Origin: Arthrobacter sp. UNC362MFTsu5.1
GTDB taxonomy: Bacteria > Actinomycetota > Actinomycetes > Actinomycetales > Micrococcaceae
Length of the DNA stretch: 64,000 nt
Reading direction: 5' to 3'
Assembly (NCBI RefSeq): GCF_000685965.1
Contig: NZ_JMLE01000010.1
Location: forward strand, 109,354-173,353
In this document: piece by piece, positions 9,390-16,619 of the stretch
Layout: each line of letters opens with the position of its first letter
Position numbering within the stretch: the stretch's first letter is position 1
Made by a program: the position numbers and the translations under genes
The notes under the pieces: model-generated
The model's input: the letters and a program-made list of their open reading frames with translations, nothing else
Database searches by the model: none
What the model was told of the DNA's origin: nothing

Positions 9390-11183
9390 TTGAGGAAAAT
9401 TTCGGCACGGACACTGGCGGCCATGATCTGCGCTCTGGCTCTCATCCCGCCTGCCGCCGGCCAGCTGGGGGGATCTTCCTCAGGCCCGGAACCCCTCTCC
9501 TCCTCCGTGGCCGGCCGTCAAACGCCGGGTCAACAGACACCGAGCGTCGCCCTCGGCCCGCCGTCGTTCGCGTACGACGGCGGCACGGGCGCCGCAGGTA
9601 GCGCACCGGGCCGGCGGCTCGCCCCCGCCGTGGACCCCAACATCACTCAAGGGAACCAAAAAGCAGGGGACCAAAACGGAGCCGCTGCCGCGTTGGCCGG
9701 CACCGGAGGAACTGCGGACGCCGCCGGGACGCTGTCCACCGAAGCCCAGCCGGCCTACCCGGCAGCCGAGGATTCCCCGCCCGAGCCGGCGTCCATTCCG
9801 CCGCTGTCCGCCACGGAGTCGGACCTGGCTGCCCTCGCCCAGGCTCCACCGGCCCCCACATCCGCACCCGCGGCAGGCACCGGGGTCCTCCGCACGGAGT
9901 CCCTCACCACCGAGGCACTCGTCAGGGACGACGCCTCGGCGCAGATTAACGCTGTGTTCAACGCCATCAACAGCTATCGGGCATCGTTCGGCCTGCCCGC
10001 CGTGAAGTACCACGCCACCGTGGCCGCGATGGCGCAGGAGTGGTCCGACAGCATCGCCTCACGCGAAGTGATCGAGCACCGTTCAAGCTTCTGGACCGAT
10101 CCGCGGGCGCTCAGCCCCACCAACGGCGCCGGGGAGGTCATCGCGGTCCGCTGGGACCGCGATGCCGCGCAACTGGTGGAATGGTGGAAGGGCTCACCCG
10201 CACACAACGCGATCCTGAAGGACCCGCGGTTCACTGTGATGGGCATCGGCATCACGTTCACGGACGGCAACTGGCAGACCACGCCGAACCGTTACACCAT
10301 GTGGGGAGTGGTGGACTTTTTCGGATACGGGACACTCCCCGCGGGAACCACCAGCAGCCCGGGCGGCAGCAGTGAAATGCCCGCACAGCCCGCCAGCGTG
10401 TGCGATCCGCTGGTGCGGCACATGCCCCCGACGGCGGACCTGACCGCAGCCGCCATCAAGGGTCCCGGTGATTTGGTGTCCGTGAACTCGTCCGGCGACC
10501 TCCTGAACCGCCCGTCACTCGGGAACCGGCAATTCGGCGCACAGCAGGTCATCGGCACCGGATATGGCGGCGCCAAGGAGCTCTTTGTCACGGACTGGGA
10601 GCGGGACGGCGTCTTCGACCTCCTGGTGCAATGGACCGACGGACGGGTCACCCTGCAGTCCGGGGCCGCTGCGGGCGGATTCCTCCCCGCCGTGACCCTG
10701 GGCCAGTCGGGATGGGCCGGAATGACCCTGGCCGTGGGGGGCTGGTGCGCCAACAACCGGCTCCCGCAACTGGTGGCACTGGACGGCTCCGGGAACCTCT
10801 GGCTGTACCCCAACCGCGGGAAGGCGGATCTGGTGGAGCGGACGCTGATGGCGTCCGGTGTGTCAGCCACCCGGCTCGCCATGGCGGATTACGACGCCGA
10901 CGGTTTCCAGGACCTGCTGGCCCGCCAGACGGACGGAAACGTCCGCCTCTACCGCGGCTCCGGCGCGCCGGCACCGCGCGCCGAAACCCGGGCGATCGTG
11001 GCTAGCGGATGGTCGGACGTCACAGCCATCCGGCCGCTGCGGGATGTCACGGGGCTGAACTCGACGGGATTGGCCCTTCGACGGGCCGGCGACGTGGTGC
11101 AGTACTGGGACCTCAGCACCGGAACCCTTGCATCGCCGTCGTCCGTCCCGGGCGCCTGGGCGGGTCAGCGACTCGCGCAGTAG
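9390..11183 (+). CDS. Secreted CAP-domain protein with FG-GAP/VCBS-like C-terminus
   Basis: Exported protein of 597 residues. A basic N-terminus and hydrophobic stretch (RTLAAMICALALIPPAAG) form the signal peptide, followed by about 150 residues of low-complexity Ala/Pro/Gly linker. Residues about 185-310 are a CAP (SCP/PR-1) domain: NAINSYRASFGLPAVKYH, AQEWSD, EHRSSF, and the HNAILKDPRFTVMGIG motif with its conserved His and Glu region. From about 350 on, repeated beta-propeller-like units appear (VTDWERDGVFDLLVQWTDG, MADYDADGFQDLLARQTDG), typical of FG-GAP/VCBS repeats with Asp-rich calcium loops. The TTG start at 9390 is chosen because an internal ATG at 9423 would remove the positive part of the signal peptide. 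Substrate unknown. Confidence 0.85.
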   Translation: MRKISARTLAAMICALALIPPAAGQLGGSSSGPEPLSSSVAGRQTPGQQTPSVALGPPSFAYDGGTGAAGSAPGRRLAPAVDPNITQGNQKAGDQNGAAAALAGTGGTADAAGTLSTEAQPAYPAAEDSPPEPASIPPLSATESDLAALAQAPPAPTSAPAAGTGVLRTESLTTEALVRDDASAQINAVFNAINSYRASFGLPAVKYHATVAAMAQEWSDSIASREVIEHRSSFWTDPRALSPTNGAGEVIAVRWDRDAAQLVEWWKGSPAHNAILKDPRFTVMGIGITFTDGNWQTTPNRYTMWGVVDFFGYGTLPAGTTSSPGGSSEMPAQPASVCDPLVRHMPPTADLTAAAIKGPGDLVSVNSSGDLLNRPSLGNRQFGAQQVIGTGYGGAKELFVTDWERDGVFDLLVQWTDGRVTLQSGAAAGGFLPAVTLGQSGWAGMTLAVGGWCANNRLPQLVALDGSGNLWLYPNRGKADLVERTLMASGVSATRLAMADYDADGFQDLLARQTDGNVRLYRGSGAPAPRAETRAIVASGWSDVTAIRPLRDVTGLNSTGLALRRAGDVVQYWDLSTGTLASPSSVPGAWAGQRLAQ

Positions 11184-11231
11184 CCACCGCGCAGTTGGCA
11201 CCCCGCAGGAGCCCCTCGGCGTGCGTTTCAG

Positions 11232-11678
11232 TTAGGGCTCCGCCGGCCGGGCTTCCAGGACTTCCTTGAGCCGCTCCAGCTGGGCGACCTCTGCCTTCAT
11301 GGTCCGTTGAATCATGAAGTCCATCAGTCCGGCCAGGCCCTTGGGCCGGACTTCCAGTGCAAACCGGACCCGGGTGCGTGTTCCCTCGGTGCTCAAGTAA
11401 TAGCCGCCGTGCGGGCGGGCCGGACCGGCAACCACCTGGAACTGGATCTCGGCGCCCGGACGGAGCTGGGTGATCTGGAAATCGGCGGCAATGGGGCGGC
11501 CCGCAGGTCCTGTCAGGGTCTGCTGGTACACGGCGCCCTTGGCACCCACAGCACCCGACCGCAGTTCAACCTTCCGGACCCCTTCACGCCAGGAGGGAAG
11601 GTTGAGCCCGTCCTGCAGGAACCGGTACACGGTCATGGCATCGCGTTCCACGACGACCTCGTACTCTGCAAATGCCAC
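11232..11678 (-). CDS. SRPBCC (START-like) family protein
   Basis: Small cytoplasmic protein of 148 residues with the SRPBCC/polyketide-cyclase fold. It opens with a strand of the EYEVVVERDAMTVYRFL type, followed by LNLPSWREGVRKVEL. A middle beta region follows (GRPIAADFQITQLRPGAEIQ), then a long C-terminal helix (FMIQRTMKAEVAQLERLKEV) that closes the hydrophobic cavity. Such proteins bind small hydrophobic ligands or act as cyclases or oligoketide modifiers; no ligand can be inferred. It converges on the CAP protein gene, with 48 bp between the stops. The tRNA-Gly gene lies 267 bp upstream of its start. Confidence 0.85.
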   Translation of the reverse strand: MAFAEYEVVVERDAMTVYRFLQDGLNLPSWREGVRKVELRSGAVGAKGAVYQQTLTGPAGRPIAADFQITQLRPGAEIQFQVVAGPARPHGGYYLSTEGTRTRVRFALEVRPKGLAGLMDFMIQRTMKAEVAQLERLKEVLEARPAEP

Positions 11679-11945
11679 GGGGATCCCTTGATTGTCGGAC
11701 AGCTTTCTTTCGTAGCCCGTTCCCCTGATACTGCAGCTAACACCAACAGGATATTCAGCCTGGAGTGCGCCCGGAGCAGCTGCGGCCGTGCCTTAACCGA
11801 AGAGTTATCGAAAGGACCGAAGCGTTATCGAAAGGGTGCCGCCCGCGCCGGACGTGTCCCTGTTCGGGGACGGCCCACGGCTGGGGTAAAGTAAATCCGG
11901 TTGACGCAACCGGGACCTGGCCGAGACATCTGGCTGGTCCCCCAT

Positions 11946-12019
11946 GCGGCTGTAGCTCAATGGTAGAGCGCTAGCTTCCCAAGCTTGATACGCGGGTTCG
12001 ATTCCCGTCAGCCGCTCCA
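11946..12019 (+). tRNA. tRNA-Gly (anticodon CCC)
   Basis: Complete cloverleaf with encoded CCA. The acceptor stem GCGGCTG (11946-11952) pairs with CAGCCGC (12009-12015), the discriminator is T, and CCA is at 12017-12019. The D arm is GCTC/GAGC. The anticodon loop TTCCCAA places CCC at 11978-11980. The T arm GCGGG/CCCGT closes the TTCGATT loop with one G-U pair. The anticodon stem has one U-U mismatch (11972 and 11986). Reads GGG glycine codons. Confidence 0.96.
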
Positions 12020-12092
12020 CTCCTTCCACAGCCCACTCCGCCGGCCCTCCTCCGCCGGGGCATTAGGCGGCTACCTGTATGGTCAGAAGTCA

Positions 12093-12109
12093 GGAACCCC
12101 TTCGGTTCC
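12093..12109 (+). promoter_or_regulatory. Leader hairpin before small basic gene
   Basis: GGAACC (12093-12098) and GGTTCC (12104-12109) form a small 6-bp hairpin 15 bp before the start of the 49-residue gene, just ahead of its AGGAG ribosome binding site. It could modulate translation; no ligand is suggested. Confidence 0.3.
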
Positions 12110-12124
12110 GCTACAGGAGCAATC

Positions 12125-12274
12125 ATGGCTGACAAGTCCCCGCGTCAAGCAGCATCCGCTAAATCCGGCAAATCCATCAAGGAAAAGCGAGCTGACAAGA
12201 GGGCCGCGTCAGCGCCGCCCAGCTCCCTCGACAAGCCAGCCAACGCCAAGGCAGCGAGCCCCAAAAAGAAGTGA
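12125..12274 (+). CDS. Small basic Lys/Ala-rich protein (49 residues)
   Basis: Short open frame from ATG 12125 to TGA 12274, preceded by a good ribosome binding site (AGGAG about 5 bases before the ATG). The product is MADKSPRQAASAKSGKSIKE followed by KRADKRAASAPPSS and a Lys-rich end (SPKKK). It is strongly basic and probably disordered, with no membrane segment. Its stop overlaps the GTG of the following dehydrogenase gene (GTGA at 12271-12274), suggesting translational coupling. The strong RBS and coupling argue for a real gene. Function unknown; nucleic-acid or ribosome binding is possible from charge alone. Confidence 0.7.
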   Translation: MADKSPRQAASAKSGKSIKEKRADKRAASAPPSSLDKPANAKAASPKKK

Positions 12275-13431
12275 CCGGTTCCATGAACCACCTCACCCTC
12301 GGAGTCCTGGCCAGCACACGGAAGCCCGACGAACGCCGGCTCCCGCTCCACCCCCTTCACCTGGACCGCATCGCACCGGAACTGCGGCAGCAGATCATCC
12401 TCGAACAGGGCTACGGAGAACGGTTCGGCGTCTCGGACCTCCACCTCGCCTCGCTCGTGGGGCGGATTGCCACCCGCGGCGAGATCATTGCCGACGCTGA
12501 CGTGGTCCTGCTGCCTAAGCCGCAGCCTGAGGACCTCGCCGAACTCCGCGACGGCCAGATCCTCTGGGGCTGGCCGCACTGTGTCCAGGACCGCGCCGTC
12601 ACCCAGCTGGCCATCGACAAGAAGCTCACCCTGATCGCCTTCGAGGCCATGAACCACTGGGCCAGTGATGGCGGCTTCGGCCTTCACGTCTTCCACAAGA
12701 ACAACGAACTGGCCGGCTACTGCTCGGTCATTCATGCCCTTGCCCTCACCGGCTCAACGGGCGACTACGGCCGGCGGCTCACCGCCGTCGTCATCGGTTT
12801 CGGTGCCACGGCCCGCGGCGCCGTCACGGCGCTGAACGCCCACGGCATCCATGACGTCCAGGTGCTGACCAACCGTGGTGTGGCCGCCGTCGGCTCTCCC
12901 ATCCATTCGGTGCGGATTGCGCAGTTCGACCATGACGACAAGGCGCCGTTCCTCAGCCAGGTCATCACCGAACGCGGCAGGGTGCCGCTGGCACCGTTCC
13001 TGGCCGAGAGTGACATTGTGGTCAACTGCACCCTGCAGGATCCCAATGCTCCGCTGACGTACCTGCGCGAAGAGGACCTCGGTGCGTTCCGTCCCGGCAG
13101 CCTGATCGTGGACGTGTCCTGCGACGAGGGAATGGGCTTCAGCTGGGCGAAGACCACCACCTTCGCCGAGCCCATGCTCACCGTGGGCGACCACATTGAC
13201 TACTACGCGGTGGACCACAGCCCGTCGTATCTGTGGAACTCCTCCAGCTGGGAGATCAGCGAAGCGCTGCTCCCCTTCCTGGAGACCGTCATTTCCGGCC
13301 CCGAGGCCTGGGCCGGAAATGAGACGATCGCCCGTGCGATTGAAATCCGCGGCGGAGAGGTCCTCAACAAGGACGTGCTGCAGTTCCAGCAGCGCCAGGC
13401 GGAGTACCCGCACGCCCCTCTGGGCGGCTGA
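12271..13431 (+). CDS. Alanine dehydrogenase / N5-(carboxyethyl)ornithine synthase family enzyme
   Basis: Cytoplasmic NAD(P)-dependent enzyme of 386 residues in the AlaDH/PNT superfamily. The N-terminal domain has the substrate-binding EGYGERF-like motif (EQGYGERFGVSDLHLA) and ADVVLLPKPQPEDLAEL. The C-terminal Rossmann domain shows VVIGFGATARGAVTALNAHG, followed by IVDVSCDEGMGFSWAKTTTF. Length and motifs fit the branch annotated as N5-(carboxyethyl)ornithine synthase as well as alanine dehydrogenase-like proteins; I cannot choose the substrate. The GTG at 12271 overlaps the upstream small gene. An alternative ATG at 12283 would remove four residues. The 3-prime end overlaps the convergent MFS gene by 68 bp. 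Confidence 0.75.
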   Translation: MTGSMNHLTLGVLASTRKPDERRLPLHPLHLDRIAPELRQQIILEQGYGERFGVSDLHLASLVGRIATRGEIIADADVVLLPKPQPEDLAELRDGQILWGWPHCVQDRAVTQLAIDKKLTLIAFEAMNHWASDGGFGLHVFHKNNELAGYCSVIHALALTGSTGDYGRRLTAVVIGFGATARGAVTALNAHGIHDVQVLTNRGVAAVGSPIHSVRIAQFDHDDKAPFLSQVITERGRVPLAPFLAESDIVVNCTLQDPNAPLTYLREEDLGAFRPGSLIVDVSCDEGMGFSWAKTTTFAEPMLTVGDHIDYYAVDHSPSYLWNSSSWEISEALLPFLETVISGPEAWAGNETIARAIEIRGGEVLNKDVLQFQQRQAEYPHAPLGG

Positions 13432-14860
13432 CGCCTTTCCGGCCGGCGGGCGTACGGCTGACCACCCGGAGCAGGCGCCGCCGGTCCTTGAGGTCAACTT
13501 TGAGGGTCAGCTCGCCGCGCCGGGCAAGCACGACGGCGACAGTCACCGCCGCCAGGGCCGGCACCCCGCCGGAGACCAGGATGGCGGTGTGCGGATCCAC
13601 GTGCTCGGCAATCCAGCCGATCATGGGACCGCCGATGGCCTGGCCGCCGATCAGCACCATGATGTACAGGCTCATGACGCGTCCGCGGATCCCCATGTTC
13701 GAGCTGATCTGCACCAGCTGGTTCGAGGCGGTCAGGAACATCAGGCACCAGAAGCCGGACAGCACCATGGCGGCGCCGAACCACACCATGGACGGCGCCA
13801 GGGCAGCCAGGCAGAGCATCAGCCCGTACATCCCGGCGCCCAGCACCACCGACCGCAGCCGCAGCTGCCGGCGGCGGGTGGAGGCGATTGCCCCGGCGAG
13901 GGCACCGAGCGCCACCAGCGCGTTCAGCAGGCCGTAGCCTCCGGCGCCGACGTCGTACACGTGGTCCGCGAAAGCGGCCAGCAGCACCGGCAGGCTCATG
14001 GCGAAAACAGCGATGAACCCGGCCATCAGCCAGGGCCAGTAGATGGTGGGCTTGCTCAGCGCGTACCGCAGCCCCTCCCGGAGCATTCCCTTGCGCTTGG
14101 GAGCGGGTGCATTGATGAAGAGCTGGTCCTTGCGCAGAAGCAGCAGCATGGCCACCGTGGAACAGCAGGCCACGGCGTTGGCGGCGAAGGCCCACCCTGC
14201 GCCGACCGCCGTCAGGAGGAGGCCTGCCAGCGCCGGGCCGATCAGGCCGCCCAGCTGGAACGTTGTGGAGTTCACGCTGATGGCGTTGCGCAGGTACGTG
14301 GGACCCACGAGCTCGTTAACAAACACCTGCCGGGCTGGCTGGTCCAGGACCGTAACCAGCCCCAGCAGCAGCGCGATGGCGTAGACATGCCACACTTCGA
14401 TGCGCTGGCTCAGGGCCAGTGCGGCCAGGGCAGCAGCAAGCACCGCGGCGACGGACTGGCAGAGGATGAGGATCTTCCGTTTCGCGAACCTGTCCGCCAT
14501 CATCCCGCCCCACGGGCCCAGGACCAGCGACGGCATGAACTGCAGCGCCACGGTGATGCCGACGGCGGTGACGGACCCGGACAGCTGCAGGACCAGCCAG
14601 TCCTGCGCGATCCGCTGCATCCACAGGGCGATCACCGCAACGAAGTGTCCGATCGCGAAGATGCGGAAGTTGGGGACGCGGAGGGAAATGAAAGTGTGGC
14701 GCCAGGGCAGCCGTTCACTCACGACGGCGATCGGCTGGGTGGCGGTGTGCGGCTGCGGTGGCTGCAGCTGCTGTGGCTGCATGGGCGGGGAATCGGCGGA
14801 GGCGGCGGAATCGATGACGGGCTGGCTGACGGTTGCCGTGGACGGCGGAGGGGGTGCCAC
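13364..14860 (-). CDS. MFS exporter, TMS/EntS-like
   Basis: Twelve-helix major facilitator transporter of 498 residues in the MFS_3 (EntS-like, transmembrane secretion effector) family. A 45-residue Pro/Gln-rich cytoplasmic N-terminus precedes SLRVPNFRIFAIGHFVAVIA. The loop WGGMMADRFAKRKILILCQS is the MFS signature between helices 2 and 3, and LVTVLDQPARQVFVNELVGP is typical of the family. Probably a drug or small-molecule exporter. The GTG start at 14860 has AGGA six bases upstream. It is divergent from a LysR gene with a palindrome between them, so LysR control is likely. The last 23 codons lie antisense to the end of the dehydrogenase gene. Confidence 0.85.
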   Translation of the reverse strand: MAPPPPSTATVSQPVIDSAASADSPPMQPQQLQPPQPHTATQPIAVVSERLPWRHTFISLRVPNFRIFAIGHFVAVIALWMQRIAQDWLVLQLSGSVTAVGITVALQFMPSLVLGPWGGMMADRFAKRKILILCQSVAAVLAAALAALALSQRIEVWHVYAIALLLGLVTVLDQPARQVFVNELVGPTYLRNAISVNSTTFQLGGLIGPALAGLLLTAVGAGWAFAANAVACCSTVAMLLLLRKDQLFINAPAPKRKGMLREGLRYALSKPTIYWPWLMAGFIAVFAMSLPVLLAAFADHVYDVGAGGYGLLNALVALGALAGAIASTRRRQLRLRSVVLGAGMYGLMLCLAALAPSMVWFGAAMVLSGFWCLMFLTASNQLVQISSNMGIRGRVMSLYIMVLIGGQAIGGPMIGWIAEHVDPHTAILVSGGVPALAAVTVAVVLARRGELTLKVDLKDRRRLLRVVSRTPAGRKGVSRPEGRAGTPPGAAGTAARPC

Positions 14861-14951
14861 AGGGAATCCTCAAAAGGTGCGGGTGAGCGGGATATGTCCA
14901 CGCTATGGTGGCAGCAAGTGATTATGGAAGCGTATTGTTCCTATAACTAAC

Positions 14952-14966
14952 ATTGCGAACCGCAAT
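14952..14966. promoter_or_regulatory. LysR-type operator palindrome
   Basis: ATTGCG (14952-14957), AAC, CGCAAT (14961-14966) is a perfect 6-bp inverted repeat. It embeds the LysR consensus T-N11-A (TTGCGAACCGCAA) and lies 30 bp upstream of the LysR start, in the 135-bp divergent region with the MFS gene. Likely autoregulatory site. Confidence 0.65.
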
Positions 14967-14995
14967 AATATCGACGCCAGCCAACCGGGAGTGCC

Positions 14996-15850
14996 GTGTT
15001 CGAACCCGCCCAGCTCCGTTCCTTTTTGGCGGTGGCCGAAACCCTCAGCTTCACCAAGGCGGCGGAACGCCTGGGGTTGGCGCAGCCCACGGTCAGCCAG
15101 CATGTGCGGAAACTGGAAGCTGCGGCGAAGCGGGTCCTGATTGCCCGGGACACCCGGGACGTGCGGCTGACGGACAACGGCGATGCCATGGCCGGCTTCG
15201 CGCGGACCATCCTTTCCGCCCACGATGCAGCTTCACGCTACTTTTCCGGGTCCGCCATGCGCGGCCGGCTGCGCTTCGGGACCGCGGACGATCTGGCGAT
15301 CACCGGGCTGCCGCGCATCCTCCGGGAGTTCCGCCAGATCTACCCCCAGATCAACCTTGAACTGACAGTGGGCCAGAGCGACCAGCTGTACAAGAAGCTG
15401 AATGCCGGTCAACTGGACCTGGTGTTCGTGAAGTGGGTTGCCGGAGCCAAGGACGGCACGGTGGTCCAGCACGATGCGTTCGCGTGGGTGGGCCTGGAGC
15501 AGACCGCCCTGGAACCCGGCGATCCGGTTCCTTTGATCGCCTACCCTTCGCCCAGCCTCAGCAGGAAGCTTGCCATTGACGCCCTCGAATCCCGGGGGCG
15601 CACGTGGCGCATCACCTGCACCACCCGGCAGATCAGCGGAGTCCTGGCCGCCGTCCGGGCGGGGATCGGCGTCGCCGTGATGCCGTCCTCGCTGGTTCCG
15701 GAAGACCTCAAGATCATCACCCGCCGCTTCGACCTGCCGCCCGTGGGGGATGTGGATTTCACCCTTATCCGCAACCCGCTGGCCAACTCCGAAGTGATCG
15801 AGGCCCTCACCCAGGCGATTGTGGGGCGCACCATTAAGCGATCCGCCTAA
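14996..15850 (+). CDS. LysR family transcriptional regulator
   Basis: DNA-binding regulator of 284 residues. Residues 1-60 are a LysR winged helix-turn-helix (QLRSFLAVAETLSFTKAAER, then LAQPTVSQHVRKLE). The remainder is a periplasmic-binding-like effector domain (LRFGTADDLAITGLPRILRE, and VLAAVRAGIGVAVMPSSLVP near the second lobe). GTG start at 14996. It is divergent from the MFS exporter, a classic arrangement in which the regulator controls itself and the neighbour through a site in between; the palindrome at 14952-14966 fits. The ligand is unknown. Confidence 0.92.
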   Translation: MFEPAQLRSFLAVAETLSFTKAAERLGLAQPTVSQHVRKLEAAAKRVLIARDTRDVRLTDNGDAMAGFARTILSAHDAASRYFSGSAMRGRLRFGTADDLAITGLPRILREFRQIYPQINLELTVGQSDQLYKKLNAGQLDLVFVKWVAGAKDGTVVQHDAFAWVGLEQTALEPGDPVPLIAYPSPSLSRKLAIDALESRGRTWRITCTTRQISGVLAAVRAGIGVAVMPSSLVPEDLKIITRRFDLPPVGDVDFTLIRNPLANSEVIEALTQAIVGRTIKRSA

Positions 15851-15865
15851 TGGTCCCCGCCCCGG

Positions 15866-15899
15866 GTTTAACCAGTAAGTGCCCGGGAATTGGTTAAAC
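15866..15899. promoter_or_regulatory. Inverted repeat after LysR gene
   Basis: GTTTAACCA (15866-15874) and TGGTTAAAC (15891-15899) form a perfect 9-bp inverted repeat with a 16-nt spacer, 15 bp after the LysR stop. No T-run follows, so it may be an operator rather than an intrinsic terminator. Confidence 0.45.
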
Positions 15900-15933
15900 G
15901 AGTAGGTATTCGTCCCCGCACGGGTAGTTATTA

Positions 15934-15965
15934 CACGTAAGTGATTGAAGATATTACGTGCGTAA
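15934..15965. promoter_or_regulatory. Cluster of CGTAA half-sites upstream of zinc-ribbon gene
   Basis: CACGTAA (15934-15940) and TTACGTG (15954-15960) are perfect inverted repeats. TTACG and CGTAA (15954-15958, 15961-15965) also form a second, tightly spaced palindrome. Three half-sites within 32 bp in an AT-rich stretch 120 bp before a start codon look like a regulator-binding region. Confidence 0.45.
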
Positions 15966-16085
15966 ATTATGCTTGAATTCTGTTAAAGGTTAAGCAGAAG
16001 CCGATGACAACGATTCGATGACGAACCGTGTCCGCCGCCGCTGCCTTGGGGGCGCCTGACGGACAACGTTCGGGATAGGCACGCG

Positions 16086-16466
16086 ATGACGCCAACCACG
16101 AACCACCCGCATCTTAAAGTCTCAAATCCAGTCCACTCCCTCAACACGCTACGCCCGATGACCGTCGGTACGCACCGCAACACGCCGGTGCATCATGAAG
16201 CAAGCGCACACGCTGAGCTGGTCACTCCGCGCGAACCGCACCCCGCTGCCACCCTGGTGGACACTGAGTTTGTAGGCAGTCCCTACTGCGAGCGGTGCGG
16301 AACGGATGAGTTCATCTACCTGGAGACGTTTGTCCCGGCAAAGTTCCGGCATGACGGCACCCTCCGGAAGCCGGGAGAGGTCACCTACTTCTGCACCGGA
16401 TGCGAAGATTTTTCGGCACACTCGGTCCCGGCCTCGTGGGTGCCGCCCGGCTGGTATTTGGGCTAG
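16086..16466 (+). CDS. Small zinc-ribbon protein of unknown function
   Basis: Hypothetical 126-residue protein. The C-terminal half has two Cys-x2-Cys pairs (YCERCG and FCTGCE, about 35 residues apart) that should bind one zinc ion as a ribbon. The N-terminal 55 residues are His/Thr/Pro-rich and probably disordered. The ATG at 16086 is taken as start; the ATG at 16158 is an alternative that keeps the zinc-ribbon part. It is monocistronic, preceded by an inverted-repeat-rich promoter region and followed by a strong bidirectional terminator. No catalytic motif is seen. Confidence 0.7.
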   Translation: MTPTTNHPHLKVSNPVHSLNTLRPMTVGTHRNTPVHHEASAHAELVTPREPHPAATLVDTEFVGSPYCERCGTDEFIYLETFVPAKFRHDGTLRKPGEVTYFCTGCEDFSAHSVPASWVPPGWYLG

Positions 16467-16517
16467 CCGGATTCCCGGGCGTCAAGCCGGGCACGCCAGA
16501 AAGTCGCGCCAAATAGG

Positions 16518-16566
16518 AATCGCCGCCGTCAGGCACCGGAGGGTGCCTGACGGCGGCGATTTCTTT
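16518..16566. terminator. Bidirectional intrinsic terminator
   Basis: A perfect 20-bp stem, AATCGCCGCCGTCAGGCACC (16518-16537) pairing with 16542-16561, has a GGAG loop and is followed by TTCTTT. It separates the zinc-ribbon gene (plus) from putA (minus) and can serve both. Confidence 0.92.
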
Positions 16567-16619
16567 GCCTGAACCTCGTCCGGATGGCCCCCGCCGAGGC
16601 GGGGCTCATCCGGAGCCCG

